From HGM04593 sp045636545 (GTDB taxonomy: Bacteria; Bacteroidota; Bacteroidia; Bacteroidales; Bacteroidaceae): a stretch of DNA of 45,149 nt. This document shows, piece after piece, positions 7,641-16,934 of this stretch (within the stretch, counting starts at the first letter, position 1; the number at the start of each line of letters is the position of its first letter). Location of the stretch: the NCBI GenBank assembly GCA_045636545.1, contig JAZTXR010000035.1, forward strand, positions 1 to 45,149, given 5' to 3'. A program made the position numbers and the translations under genes. The notes beneath the pieces are model-generated. The model made no database searches. It was given only the letters and a program-made list of their open reading frames with translations, and had not been told where the DNA came from.

Positions 7641-8102
7641 ATGCGTTTCATTGGCAACATAGAGGCAAAGAGCGACAGCAAGGGAAGGGTTTTCCTCCCG
7701 GCCTGTTTCCGCCGCATCCTGCAAGAGGCCGGTTGCGAAAAGGTGATGCTGCGCAAGGACGTGTACCAGGATTGCCTTGTGCTGTACCCCGAAAAGAGCT
7801 GGAACGGACAGCTCGACTTGCTGCGCAGCCGCCTCGACCGCTGGAACGCTGCACACCAGATGATTTTCCGCCAGTTCGTCTCTGATGTCGACGAGCTGTG
7901 CATCGACAGCAACGGGCGCATACTGCTGCCCAAAAGATATATGGCAATGGCCGGCATCACCCAGGAGGTAAGGTTCATAGGCATGGACGACACCATCGAA
8001 ATATGGGCAAAGGAAAAGCTGGAGAAGCCGTTCATGAACCCCGCCGACTTTGGCCGTGAACTTGAAAAGATAATGACAGAGAAAGGAGCAAGCAATGAAT
8101 AA
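7641..8102 (+). CDS. mraZ: Transcriptional regulator MraZ
   Basis: The 153-residue protein has the two AbrB-like half-domains of the family: about residues 3-50 (IGNIEAKSDSKGRVFLP) and about 78-125 (DSNGRILLPKRYMAMAGI). MraZ forms ring-shaped oligomers that bind tandem repeats upstream of the dcw operon and repress it. The matching repeats are visible at 7580-7604. It is the first gene of the division cluster and its end overlaps the rsmH start by 8 bases. Confidence 0.96.
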   Translation: MRFIGNIEAKSDSKGRVFLPACFRRILQEAGCEKVMLRKDVYQDCLVLYPEKSWNGQLDLLRSRLDRWNAAHQMIFRQFVSDVDELCIDSNGRILLPKRYMAMAGITQEVRFIGMDDTIEIWAKEKLEKPFMNPADFGRELEKIMTEKGASNE

Positions 8103-9000
8103 CCCCGACGTTTACCACACCCCGGTACTGCTGAAAGAGAGTGTTGACGGAATGGAGATTGCCGCAAACGACACGTGTATAGACGTCACCTTTGGTGGCG
8201 GCGGACACTCACGCGAGATACTCTCGCGACTGGGTGCAAAAGGCCACCTCTACAGTTTTGACCAGGATGCCGATGCCGAGCAGAATGCCCCCGATGACAA
8301 GCGCTTTACTTTCGTGCGGGGTAATTTCAGGTTCATATACAATTTCATGCGTTACCACAACGCCACAAAGGTGGATGCCATACTTGCCGACCTTGGAGTC
8401 TCGGGGCACCATTTTGATGACGAGACACGCGGTTTCTCGTTCCGTTTCGATGCCGACCTTGACATGCGCATGAACAAGCGCGGCGGCGAGACTGCTGCCG
8501 ACCTGCTGAACCGCGCCACCGAGGAGGAGCTTACACGTATTTTCAAGTTCTATGGCGAGCTGAACTGCGCACGCAAACTTGCGGCAAAGATTGTGAAGAC
8601 AAGAGCCGAGAAGCCGATAAGGCGAGTGAACGAGCTCATTGAGATAGCAAAGCCGTTCTGCCCGCCACAGCGCGAGAAGAAAGAGATGGCAAAGATTTTC
8701 CAGGCTCTGCGCATAGAGATAAACAAGGAGATTGAGGCACTGCAGGAGATGCTCACAGGAGCAAAGGATTTGCTGAAACCCGGCGGCCGCCTGGTGGTGA
8801 TAACCTACCACTCTATTGAGGACCGCATAGTGAAGAACTTCATGAAGAGCGGCAACTTTGAGGGAAAGGTGGAGAAGGACTTCTACGGCAACAGCACATC
8901 GCCGTTCGACATGAAGAAAGTCATTGCCCCCACCGATGAGGAGATGGAGCGCAACCCACGTTCGCGCAGTGCAAAATTGAGGATTGCAATAAAGAAGTAG
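8095..9000 (+). CDS. rsmH: 16S rRNA (cytosine1402-N4)-methyltransferase RsmH
   Basis: The 301-residue product methylates N4 of C1402 in 16S rRNA in the decoding centre, using S-adenosylmethionine. The SAM-binding loop VTFGGGGHS is at residues 31-39, after the family start HTPVLLKE. The DLGVSGHHFD motif and the helical insert (MNKRGGETAADLLN) are present, and the C-terminus has the usual NPRSRSAKLR. The gene overlaps mraZ and precedes the FtsL-like gene by 8 bases, as expected in dcw clusters. Formerly called mraW. Confidence 0.97.
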   Translation: MNNPDVYHTPVLLKESVDGMEIAANDTCIDVTFGGGGHSREILSRLGAKGHLYSFDQDADAEQNAPDDKRFTFVRGNFRFIYNFMRYHNATKVDAILADLGVSGHHFDDETRGFSFRFDADLDMRMNKRGGETAADLLNRATEEELTRIFKFYGELNCARKLAAKIVKTRAEKPIRRVNELIEIAKPFCPPQREKKEMAKIFQALRIEINKEIEALQEMLTGAKDLLKPGGRLVVITYHSIEDRIVKNFMKSGNFEGKVEKDFYGNSTSPFDMKKVIAPTDEEMERNPRSRSAKLRIAIKK

Positions 9001-9008
9001 AGAACACC

Positions 9009-9353
9009 ATGAGCAACAAGAAAAAGAAAAAAAGGAAAGAGGGCCTCTTCAACTACATTATGGGAGGCCGCATATTCACAAGTGACATATTCACGAAGAA
9101 TGCAATGCTCATGGGGCTTATTGTCCTCTACAGTTTCCTCTACGTGAGCAACCGCTACCAGCACGAACAGGAGATAATGAAGATATACAAGCTCAACAAG
9201 AGAAAGAACGAGATAAGGAACAACCTGCTGACGATAAAGAGCGAGTTTGCTTATCAGTGCAGGCTTTCAGAGATAGAGAAACTCCTTGACGAGAAGGGCA
9301 GCGATTTCCAGACCCTCTCAAAGCCACCTTATAGAATAGACAAAAACGATTGA
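9009..9353 (+). CDS. ftsL: FtsL-like division protein
   Basis: This 114-residue bitopic protein has a very basic cytoplasmic start (NKKKKKRKEG), one membrane segment (about residues 33-49, MLMGLIVLYSFLYV) and a short coiled coil outside (about 50-95). Position between rsmH and the septal PBP gene, size and topology match the Bacteroidota FtsL-like family, which is diverged from the E. coli protein. FtsL partners with the FtsB/FtsQ complex to activate FtsW-FtsI. Its stop overlaps the next start (ATGA). Confidence 0.85.
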   Translation: MSNKKKKKRKEGLFNYIMGGRIFTSDIFTKNAMLMGLIVLYSFLYVSNRYQHEQEIMKIYKLNKRKNEIRNNLLTIKSEFAYQCRLSEIEKLLDEKGSDFQTLSKPPYRIDKND

Positions 9354-11632
9354 CAATGCTCAACTTCTTCAAAGAAAAGACACCGGCAGAAGAGAGAGAG
9401 AACACGTTCCGCTTCCGCGACAACGCCGTTCTCCGTTTCAACTTGCTTGTGATATTCCTGTTCACACTGGCAGGAATAATCATCATAGGCAAGGCTGCCA
9501 TCATAATGTTCATTGAGCGCGATGACTGGAACAAGATAAAGGAGAAGAACATAAAATACAATGTCCCCATAGAGGCACACAGAGGCAATTTCCTTGACGA
9601 CAACGGCGGGTTGATTGTGAGCACATTGCCACGCTACAGGCTGCTCTTTGACTTTGAATATATAAACAAGGACAACCCCGAGGAAGCCAAGACCATCAAT
9701 GCCCGCAGGGATTCTATCTGGAACAAAGACCTCAGGGCGCTCTGCACAGGGCTCGACGAGATACTGCCCGGCACAAGTGTCGAGGAGCTTGAGGCACGTT
9801 TCAGGATTGGATTGACCCCGAGCAAGAAGACGGGAAGAAAAAAAGGAGGATTCCAGCCCTACAGGGGTGCCATCTCATACTCACAATACCGCAAGATAAA
9901 GGAGTTGCCAATCATAAGGGAGGGCAAGACCCTGAGCGGCTGCTACACACGGGAGACAATTGAACGTAAGAACATCCTTGGCAATACCGGCAACAGTACG
10001 TTCGGCATTGTAAGGAGCGTCGAGATTGACGGCAAGAAGGTCGACGAGGTGAACGGCCTTGAAATGAAGTACAATGACTTCCTCAAAGGGGAGCCGGGGT
10101 CGGGAACAAAGGCCAAGTTCCGTGGCAAGTACATATTGCGCGAGGAGAAACAGCCCGTGAACGGATATGACGTGCAGACCACCCTCAACACACAGATGCT
10201 CGACATCTGTCATAACGCATTGGAGCGCGTGCTCAGGGAGAAGCACCTTGCCGCCGGCTGGGCAATACTGATGGAGACAAAGACAGGCGACATAAAAGCC
10301 ATCGTCAACCTGTCAAGAATGGAGAAGAAGAGCGGAAGAATAGAGTACATTGACACCATCGGCAACATAAAGTACAACCAGACCGCCAACCACGCCTTGT
10401 GCGACCTCAACGAACCGGGCTCGATATTCAAGACCGTGGCAATGACGGCAATGCTTGCCGACGGCAAACTCACCACAAAGGATTCAGTCATTGCATACGA
10501 ATCGAGAGTACACAGCTTCAACGGGCACAGGATACATGACGAGATGTACCGCGACAACGGCACCGGCAAATACAGCATGACCGATGCGATGATGTACTCC
10601 TCGAACATAAGTATGGTGCAGTTCATAAAGAAAGCCTATTCGAACGACCCGCAGGAGTACACCAACACACTGCAGCGCTTCGGTCTTACCGAGAACTACC
10701 ACATCACCGACAACGAGGCGACACCATACCTCACGCTCCCCGGCACAAAGAGATGGAATGCATACAGCCTCAACTCAATGTCATACGGCTATGCGGTGGG
10801 AATGACAGCCATAAACATCGTATCGTTCTACAACACCATTGCCAACGGTGGCAAGCAGATGAAGCCACGACTGGTAAAGGCCATACTCGACAACGGCGAG
10901 ATTGTAGAGGAGTACCCCACAGAGGTAATAAACGAGAGGCTTTTCCCAAAAGAGGTCGCAGATACCGTAACAGCCATGCTGACAGCCGTTGTCAACGGCA
11001 AGAGCATCACTGTGAACAAGAGCGACTGGAGATATGGCAAACGCGACGGTACAGGAAAGGGCGCATATTCGGACATCATGACCATTGCCGGAAAGACAGG
11101 TACGGCAAAGGCGTATGACGGCAACAAGAAACTGATGAGTTTCTGTGGTTTCTTCCCCGCCGAAGCACCGGAGTACACCCTTATCGTGCAGATGATGTAC
11201 GACAAGGACATAGACCCACGCCCTGCTGCCGAACAGGCTGCCAACAACTATGGTGGCGGAAGCACATCGGCTCTTGCATTCAAGGAGATTGCCGAGAAAA
11301 TCATGACCGAGAGATTCTTCAGCCCGATAGAGAACGCCGTTGACAAGCAACACGCCGCTAAGCCCAAGACAAAAAGAGGCAACAGAAGCGACGACGGCTA
11401 TCTGCTCAAGGAGATTGGCCTGCTCGATACAATACCCACAATTGACAAAGACAAGGAGTGGGAAAACATCACATACTACAAAAAAGGAATCCCCGACGTG
11501 ACGGGAATGGGAGCAAAGGATGCGGCATACCTGCTGCAGAAGAACGGCCTGCAGGTGAAGCTAAATGGCTACGGCACCGTCAGGGAACTGGCAACGGATG
11601 GCGACACCGTAATCCTCAAATTGAGACCATAA
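9350..11632 (+). CDS. ftsI: Septal peptidoglycan transpeptidase (PBP) with PASTA domain
   Basis: The 760-residue class B penicillin-binding protein cross-links peptidoglycan at the septum in partnership with FtsW. One membrane anchor lies near residues 25-48 and a dimerisation/pedestal region follows. The transpeptidase motifs are all present: S358-I-F-K361 (nucleophile), S417-S-N419 and K582-T-G. A single PASTA domain (about 713-760) closes the protein, as in FtsI/SpoVD-like PBPs of this phylum. The ATG at 9350 overlaps the ftsL stop; a second ATG at 9356 is an equally plausible start two codons on. The core motifs are intact, so it should be active and beta-lactam sensitive in principle. 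Confidence 0.96.
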   Translation: MTMLNFFKEKTPAEERENTFRFRDNAVLRFNLLVIFLFTLAGIIIIGKAAIIMFIERDDWNKIKEKNIKYNVPIEAHRGNFLDDNGGLIVSTLPRYRLLFDFEYINKDNPEEAKTINARRDSIWNKDLRALCTGLDEILPGTSVEELEARFRIGLTPSKKTGRKKGGFQPYRGAISYSQYRKIKELPIIREGKTLSGCYTRETIERKNILGNTGNSTFGIVRSVEIDGKKVDEVNGLEMKYNDFLKGEPGSGTKAKFRGKYILREEKQPVNGYDVQTTLNTQMLDICHNALERVLREKHLAAGWAILMETKTGDIKAIVNLSRMEKKSGRIEYIDTIGNIKYNQTANHALCDLNEPGSIFKTVAMTAMLADGKLTTKDSVIAYESRVHSFNGHRIHDEMYRDNGTGKYSMTDAMMYSSNISMVQFIKKAYSNDPQEYTNTLQRFGLTENYHITDNEATPYLTLPGTKRWNAYSLNSMSYGYAVGMTAINIVSFYNTIANGGKQMKPRLVKAILDNGEIVEEYPTEVINERLFPKEVADTVTAMLTAVVNGKSITVNKSDWRYGKRDGTGKGAYSDIMTIAGKTGTAKAYDGNKKLMSFCGFFPAEAPEYTLIVQMMYDKDIDPRPAAEQAANNYGGGSTSALAFKEIAEKIMTERFFSPIENAVDKQHAAKPKTKRGNRSDDGYLLKEIGLLDTIPTIDKDKEWENITYYKKGIPDVTGMGAKDAAYLLQKNGLQVKLNGYGTVRELATDGDTVILKLRP

Positions 11633-11663
11633 GACGTAAAACAAAGAAAACATCATACCTATA

Positions 11664-13118
11664 ATGAAACTGAGCGAACTGTTAAGAGAGACACAATGCA
11701 CCAGAATGGTACTGCCAAAGGAAGAGGTTGACATTCAGGGTATAAACATTGATTCGCGCCTTGTGAAGAGAGGCGATGTGTTCATCGCCGTGCGAGGCAC
11801 GCAGACCGACGGACACCAATACATTGCAGCAGCCGAGGAGAAGGGTGCCGTGGCAATAGTGTGCGAAAAGACACCCGACAAGCTCTCGCCCAACGTAGCA
11901 TACATCACATTCCCCAATGTGCAGAGTGTCATGGGTAAACTTGCAACCACATTCTATGGCAACCCGTCGCAGAAACTGAAACTGGTGGGAGTGACAGGCA
12001 CAAACGGCAAGACAACTATTGCCACCCTGCTCTATGAGCTGTTCCGCAAGATGGGACACCGCTGCGGTCTGCTCTCAACGGTATGCAACTACATCGACGG
12101 CGAGGCACACCCCTCGACACACACTACCCCCGATGCCATATCACTCAACAGGCTGTTGGCGCAGATGGTGGAGGCCGGTTGCGAATATGCCTTCATGGAG
12201 GTGAGTTCACACGCCCTTGCCCAGGAGCGCACCGGCGGACTGGAGTTTACCGGAGCCATATTCACGAACCTCACACGTGACCACATGGACTATCACGAGA
12301 ACATGGAGAACTACCTGAAGGCAAAAAAGAGTTTCTTCGACAACCTGCCACGCAACGCGTTCGCCATAACAAACCTCGATGACAAGAACGGCACAGTGAT
12401 GGTACAGAACTGCCGTGGCGACATAAAGAACTACTCGACACGCACCATATGCGACTACAGGGCACGTCTGTTGGAGACACACCTCGACGGCATGCTGCTC
12501 GAGTTCAACAACCGCGAGTTCGCCACACTGCTCACCGGACGCTTCAACATCAGCAACCTGCTTGCAATATATGGCGCCGCAATTGAACTTGGCAAGGAAC
12601 CCGAGGAGGTGCTGCGTATAATGAGTACACTGAAACCCGTATCGGGACGTTTCGAGACACTGCGCTCACCCGAAGGCTTCTCGGCCATAGTAGACTATGC
12701 CCACACCCCCGATGCGATAAAGAACGTGCTCGGCACAGTCAATGACGTGTTGCGCGGCCGTGGCAACATCATAACCGTTGTGGGTGCCGGCGGTAACCGC
12801 GACAAGGGCAAACGCCCGCTGATGGCAGCCGAGGCAGCAAAGGCAAGCAGCAGGGTAATCCTCACATCGGACAATCCACGCTACGAGGAGCCGCAGGATA
12901 TAATCAACGATATGCTTGCAGGGCTCAATGACGAGCAGAGGAAAAAGACCATTGCTATCGTTGACCGCAGGGAGGCCATAAGGACAGCCTGCGCCCTTGC
13001 ACAGAATGGCGACGTGGTTGTGGTTGCAGGCAAGGGACACGAGAACTATCAGGAGATACAGGGTGTCAAGCACCATTTTGACGATAAGGAAGTTTTGAAC
13101 GGGATTTTCAACCAGTAA
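11664..13118 (+). CDS. murE: UDP-MurNAc-tripeptide synthetase MurE
   Basis: The 484-residue cytoplasmic ligase adds the third stem-peptide residue to UDP-MurNAc-L-Ala-D-Glu using ATP. The P-loop G112-TNGKTT is intact with K116. The amino-acid-specificity motif D403-N-P-R406 is the form found in enzymes that add meso-diaminopimelate, so the peptidoglycan is predicted to be mDAP-type. Mur ligase domains follow the usual three-part order. The gene sits 31 bases after ftsI and 6 bases before mraY. Confidence 0.97.
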   Translation: MKLSELLRETQCTRMVLPKEEVDIQGINIDSRLVKRGDVFIAVRGTQTDGHQYIAAAEEKGAVAIVCEKTPDKLSPNVAYITFPNVQSVMGKLATTFYGNPSQKLKLVGVTGTNGKTTIATLLYELFRKMGHRCGLLSTVCNYIDGEAHPSTHTTPDAISLNRLLAQMVEAGCEYAFMEVSSHALAQERTGGLEFTGAIFTNLTRDHMDYHENMENYLKAKKSFFDNLPRNAFAITNLDDKNGTVMVQNCRGDIKNYSTRTICDYRARLLETHLDGMLLEFNNREFATLLTGRFNISNLLAIYGAAIELGKEPEEVLRIMSTLKPVSGRFETLRSPEGFSAIVDYAHTPDAIKNVLGTVNDVLRGRGNIITVVGAGGNRDKGKRPLMAAEAAKASSRVILTSDNPRYEEPQDIINDMLAGLNDEQRKKTIAIVDRREAIRTACALAQNGDVVVVAGKGHENYQEIQGVKHHFDDKEVLNGIFNQ

Positions 13119-13124
13119 AAGGAT

Positions 13125-14381
13125 ATGCTGTACTACATTTTCGACATACTTGCAAAATCAGGCATGCCCGGAGCGCGCCTCATGCAATACACATCATTCC
13201 GTGCAATGCTCACCATTGTCATTTCGCTGCTTGTGTCGGCATGGTTCGGCAGCTATCTTATAAAATATTTCAAGAAGAAGCAGATAACAGAGACCTTGCG
13301 CGAGTATGACAAGAACAACCTGAAAGCCGGCGTGCCCACAATGGGAGGCCTCATCATAATAATTGCCATTCTTGTGCCCTGCCTGCTCATTGGCCGACTG
13401 GACAATGTGTACATGCTGTTGCTCATAATAACCACAGTATGGCTGGGAGTGCTGGGCTTTGCCGATGACTATATCAAGACATTCAAGAAGAACAAGGACG
13501 GCATATCGGGCAAGACAAAGATTGCGGCACAGATTGGGCTGGGACTTGTCATTGGACTCACCCTCTGTTTTAGCCCGCAGGCTGTGATGCGCGACAACAG
13601 GACAGTAGAAATCGACGGAGTGAAGAGCGTACAGCTGAGCCAGAAGGCCACAAAGGAGAACAAGACAACCATACCGTTTGTAAAAGACCATGACATCAAC
13701 TACAGCGAGGTAATGTCGTTCTGCGGCGACTACAAAGAAGAGGCCGGATGGGTTCTCTTTGTCATAGTGACCGTGCTTGCCGTAACAGCCGTCTCCAACG
13801 GCGCGAACCTTAATGACGGCATGGACGGAATGCTCGCCGGCAACGCAGCCATAATTGGTGTGGCACTCGCCGTGCTGGCATACGCATCGAGTCACCTTGA
13901 GTGGGCTGAATACCTTAATATAATGTACCTGCCGGGAGGCGAGGAGGTCGTGATATTCGCCTTTGCATTCATAGGCGCCCTCATAGGCTTCCTGTGGTAC
14001 AATGCATTCCCCGCCCAGGTTTTCATGGGCGACACGGGCAGCCTCTCCATCGGTGGTATAATTGCAGTGATTGCAATACTCATACACAAGGAGATTCTCC
14101 TGGTGCTGCTGTGCGGGGTATTCGTTGCCGAGAACCTCTCGGTAATGACACAGGTTGCATACTACAAGAGGGGAAAGAGAAAGGGTGTGAAGCAGAGGCT
14201 TTTCCGCCGCGCCCCGCTGCACCACCACTACAACATTGGTGAGGAAAAGCTTGACAAGGAGTGCAGCTACCTTTTCAAAGGCCCCGAGAGACCTTTACAT
14301 GAGGCAAAGATAACATTACGGTTCTGGATTGTGACAATCGTCATGGCTGTCATAACCCTAATGACACTCAAGATAAGATAA
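13125..14381 (+). CDS. mraY: Phospho-MurNAc-pentapeptide translocase MraY
   Basis: The 418-residue polytopic membrane enzyme transfers phospho-MurNAc-pentapeptide to undecaprenyl phosphate, forming lipid I. Family motifs are seen in order: PTMGG, GFADDYIK (catalytic aspartates), NLNDGMDG, FMGDTGSL and the HHHYN signature. It is longer than the 360-residue E. coli enzyme because of a soluble insert at about residues 150-200, which I recall as usual in Bacteroidota homologues. Its stop and the murD start overlap (TAATG). Confidence 0.97.
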   Translation: MLYYIFDILAKSGMPGARLMQYTSFRAMLTIVISLLVSAWFGSYLIKYFKKKQITETLREYDKNNLKAGVPTMGGLIIIIAILVPCLLIGRLDNVYMLLLIITTVWLGVLGFADDYIKTFKKNKDGISGKTKIAAQIGLGLVIGLTLCFSPQAVMRDNRTVEIDGVKSVQLSQKATKENKTTIPFVKDHDINYSEVMSFCGDYKEEAGWVLFVIVTVLAVTAVSNGANLNDGMDGMLAGNAAIIGVALAVLAYASSHLEWAEYLNIMYLPGGEEVVIFAFAFIGALIGFLWYNAFPAQVFMGDTGSLSIGGIIAVIAILIHKEILLVLLCGVFVAENLSVMTQVAYYKRGKRKGVKQRLFRRAPLHHHYNIGEEKLDKECSYLFKGPERPLHEAKITLRFWIVTIVMAVITLMTLKIR

Positions 14382-15712
14382 TGGAAAAGAGAATTGTTAT
14401 ATTAGGAGGTGGCGAAAGCGGATGCGGAGCAGCCGTTCTTGCCAAGAAACTGGGATTTGACGTCTTTCTGTCCGATTTCGGCACAATCGCCGGCAAATAC
14501 AAGCAGTTGCTCGACGAAAAGGAGATTCCCTGGGAAGAGGGCGGACACACAAGAGAGCTCATACTGAATGCAGGCGAGGTAATAAAAAGCCCCGGCATAC
14601 CCTCCGAGGCACCAATCGTCGTGCAGATAAAGAATGCCGGCATACCCATTATCTCCGAGATTGAGTTTGCAGGCCGCTACACAAGAGCCAAGATGGTATG
14701 CATTACCGGCAGCAACGGAAAGACAACCACCACATCGCTCATATATCACATATTCCGCGAAGCGGGACTTGATGTCGGCCTGGCAGGCAACATAGGCAAC
14801 AGCCTCGCCCTGCAGGTTGCCGAGGGCGACAAGGACTACTACATTGTGGAGCTCAGCAGTTTCCAGCTCGACAACATGTACGAGTTCAGGGCAAACGTTG
14901 CCGTGCTCCTCAACATCACCCCCGACCACCTTGACCGCTACGGCTACAACATGCAGAACTATGTCGATGCCAAGCTGCGAATCCTGCAGAACCAGCAGCC
15001 CGACGATGCCTTTGTCTATTGGAACGATGACCCGATAATCAGCAAGGAGTTGCCAAAGTACACTCATGGCAAGCTCTACCCGTTTGCCGAGACCAAAGAA
15101 GAGGGAGCAGCCGCATATACACACGAAGAGAAGATTGTCTTCACCGAGCCCACCCCGTTCAACATGGAGCTTGAGGAGCTCTCGCTCACCGGCAAGCACA
15201 ACCTCTACAACTCGATGGCAGCAGGCATATCGGCAAATGTGGCAGGTATCCGCAAAGAGACTATACGCGAAGCATTGAGCACCTTTACAGGCGTAGAGCA
15301 CAGGCTCGAAAAGGTTGCCACCATTGATGGTGTCGAATACATAAACGACTCAAAAGCCACAAACGTGAACAGCTGCTGGTATGCCCTGCAGAGCATGAAG
15401 AAAAAGACAGTGCTGATACTCGGCGGCAAGGACAAGGGCAATGACTACAGTGAGATTGCCGAACTTGTCAGGAGCAAATGCTCGGGGCTTGTCTTCCTTG
15501 GAGCAGACAACGGCAAGTTGCTCGAGTTCTTCAAGGAGTATGGCCTGCCGATTGCCGACACACACAGCATAGAGGAGTGCGTCAAGGCCGCAAAGAGCAT
15601 GGCTAAAAACGGCGAGGCGGTTCTCCTGAGCCCCTGCTGTGCAAGCTTCGACCTCTTCAAGAGCTACGAGGACAGGGGACGACAGTTCAAGGATATGATT
15701 CGTAAATTATAA
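14381..15712 (+). CDS. murD: UDP-MurNAc-L-alanine:D-glutamate ligase MurD
   Basis: The 443-residue cytoplasmic enzyme adds D-glutamate to UDP-MurNAc-L-Ala. The N-terminal nucleotide-binding fold begins IVILGGGESGCG. The ATP loop T109-GSNGKTT has K114, and the central domain includes the LNITPDHLDRY motif. The C-terminal domain carries INDSKATN and the closing SPCCASFD motif. Size matches the family. It overlaps mraY by one base and is followed by ftsW after 6 bases. Confidence 0.97.
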   Translation: MEKRIVILGGGESGCGAAVLAKKLGFDVFLSDFGTIAGKYKQLLDEKEIPWEEGGHTRELILNAGEVIKSPGIPSEAPIVVQIKNAGIPIISEIEFAGRYTRAKMVCITGSNGKTTTTSLIYHIFREAGLDVGLAGNIGNSLALQVAEGDKDYYIVELSSFQLDNMYEFRANVAVLLNITPDHLDRYGYNMQNYVDAKLRILQNQQPDDAFVYWNDDPIISKELPKYTHGKLYPFAETKEEGAAAYTHEEKIVFTEPTPFNMELEELSLTGKHNLYNSMAAGISANVAGIRKETIREALSTFTGVEHRLEKVATIDGVEYINDSKATNVNSCWYALQSMKKKTVLILGGKDKGNDYSEIAELVRSKCSGLVFLGADNGKLLEFFKEYGLPIADTHSIEECVKAAKSMAKNGEAVLLSPCCASFDLFKSYEDRGRQFKDMIRKL

Positions 15713-15718
15713 GACACA

Positions 15719-16915
15719 ATGGGAGGAGATAAACTGAAACGGATACTGTTCAAGGGTGACAAGGTGATATGGATTGTCTTTATCACCCTTTGCGCCATAT
15801 CCTGGATTGAAGTGTTCAGCGCCACAAGCCGCCAGACCTATGGCAATGCCAGCTACTGGTCCCCCATCATAAAACATACGTGTTTTCTTTTGGGCGGTAT
15901 CTTCGTTGCATGGTTCATACACAACCTAAAGGCCGAGTGGATTGACAAAGGCAGCAAGTTCTTCTATTGGGCCGGTCTCATTGGACTGATATGGGCACAG
16001 GTAAGCGGAACCACGCTCAACAACAGTGCCCGCTGGATAAGCATCATGGGAATAACATTCCAACCCATGGAGATTGCCAAGCTTGGCCTGGTGATGATGA
16101 CGGCAAGGATACTTGCCACACAGCAGGACGAGGAGGGAGCGACTAAAATTGCCTTCAAAGAGATACTGAAGTACAGCGCTCTACCAATTATCATAATATT
16201 CAAGGAGAACTTCTCGTCGGCAGCACTGATTACCTTCACAATATTCCTGATGATGTTCGTGGGCCGCATCCCCAAGCGACTTCTTCTAAAGACAATGGGT
16301 GTTGGAGCCATAGTAGGAATAATTGGATTCATCGGTATAATGTCTGCACCCGAGAGTATAAAGGATACCCGTTTCGGAAGCAAGATAATAACATGGCAGC
16401 ACCGTTTCGAGGGAGCTTTCAGGCCGACCCCCATCACGGCCGAGGAGTATGACGAGAACGAGAATGAGCAGAGGACATACTCGCACATTGCCATCGCATC
16501 GAGCCACATCATAGGCCGTGGCCCGGGCAACTCCATCCAGCGCGACTTCATACCGCACGCATACTCCGACTACATCTTTGCAGTCATAATAGAGGAACTT
16601 GGTCTGTTGGGTGCAACCTTTGTGATACTGCTGTACCTGACACTGCTCTACACGTGCGGCAAGATTGCCAAAAGATGCGATGACCCCTACACGGCATACC
16701 TCTCCATGGGCATAGGCATGATAATCACCACGCAGGCACTCCTGCACATGTTCATTTCAGTCAGCAACTTTGTGACCGGACAACCCCTGCCGCTCATGAG
16801 CCAGGGAGGAACATCGTTCCTCATAAACAGCATATACATAGGCTTCATCCTGTGCATAAGCCGATACACAGGCACACAAAACGAAAAACCGGCAACAGAA
16901 CCACAGATTGTATAA
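15719..16915 (+). CDS. ftsW: Septal peptidoglycan polymerase FtsW
   Basis: The 398-residue SEDS-family membrane protein polymerises glycan strands from lipid II at the division site, together with FtsI. About ten hydrophobic segments are visible. Conserved parts include a large periplasmic loop (about residues 205-275) and the family signature near the end (GQPLPLMSQGGTSFL). It is placed between murD and murG, the normal dcw order. A start at the ATG at 15719 follows murD by 6 bases. Confidence 0.96.
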   Translation: MGGDKLKRILFKGDKVIWIVFITLCAISWIEVFSATSRQTYGNASYWSPIIKHTCFLLGGIFVAWFIHNLKAEWIDKGSKFFYWAGLIGLIWAQVSGTTLNNSARWISIMGITFQPMEIAKLGLVMMTARILATQQDEEGATKIAFKEILKYSALPIIIIFKENFSSAALITFTIFLMMFVGRIPKRLLLKTMGVGAIVGIIGFIGIMSAPESIKDTRFGSKIITWQHRFEGAFRPTPITAEEYDENENEQRTYSHIAIASSHIIGRGPGNSIQRDFIPHAYSDYIFAVIIEELGLLGATFVILLYLTLLYTCGKIAKRCDDPYTAYLSMGIGMIITTQALLHMFISVSNFVTGQPLPLMSQGGTSFLINSIYIGFILCISRYTGTQNEKPATEPQIV

Positions 16916-16934
16916 CACCACAAACTTTGTGTTT

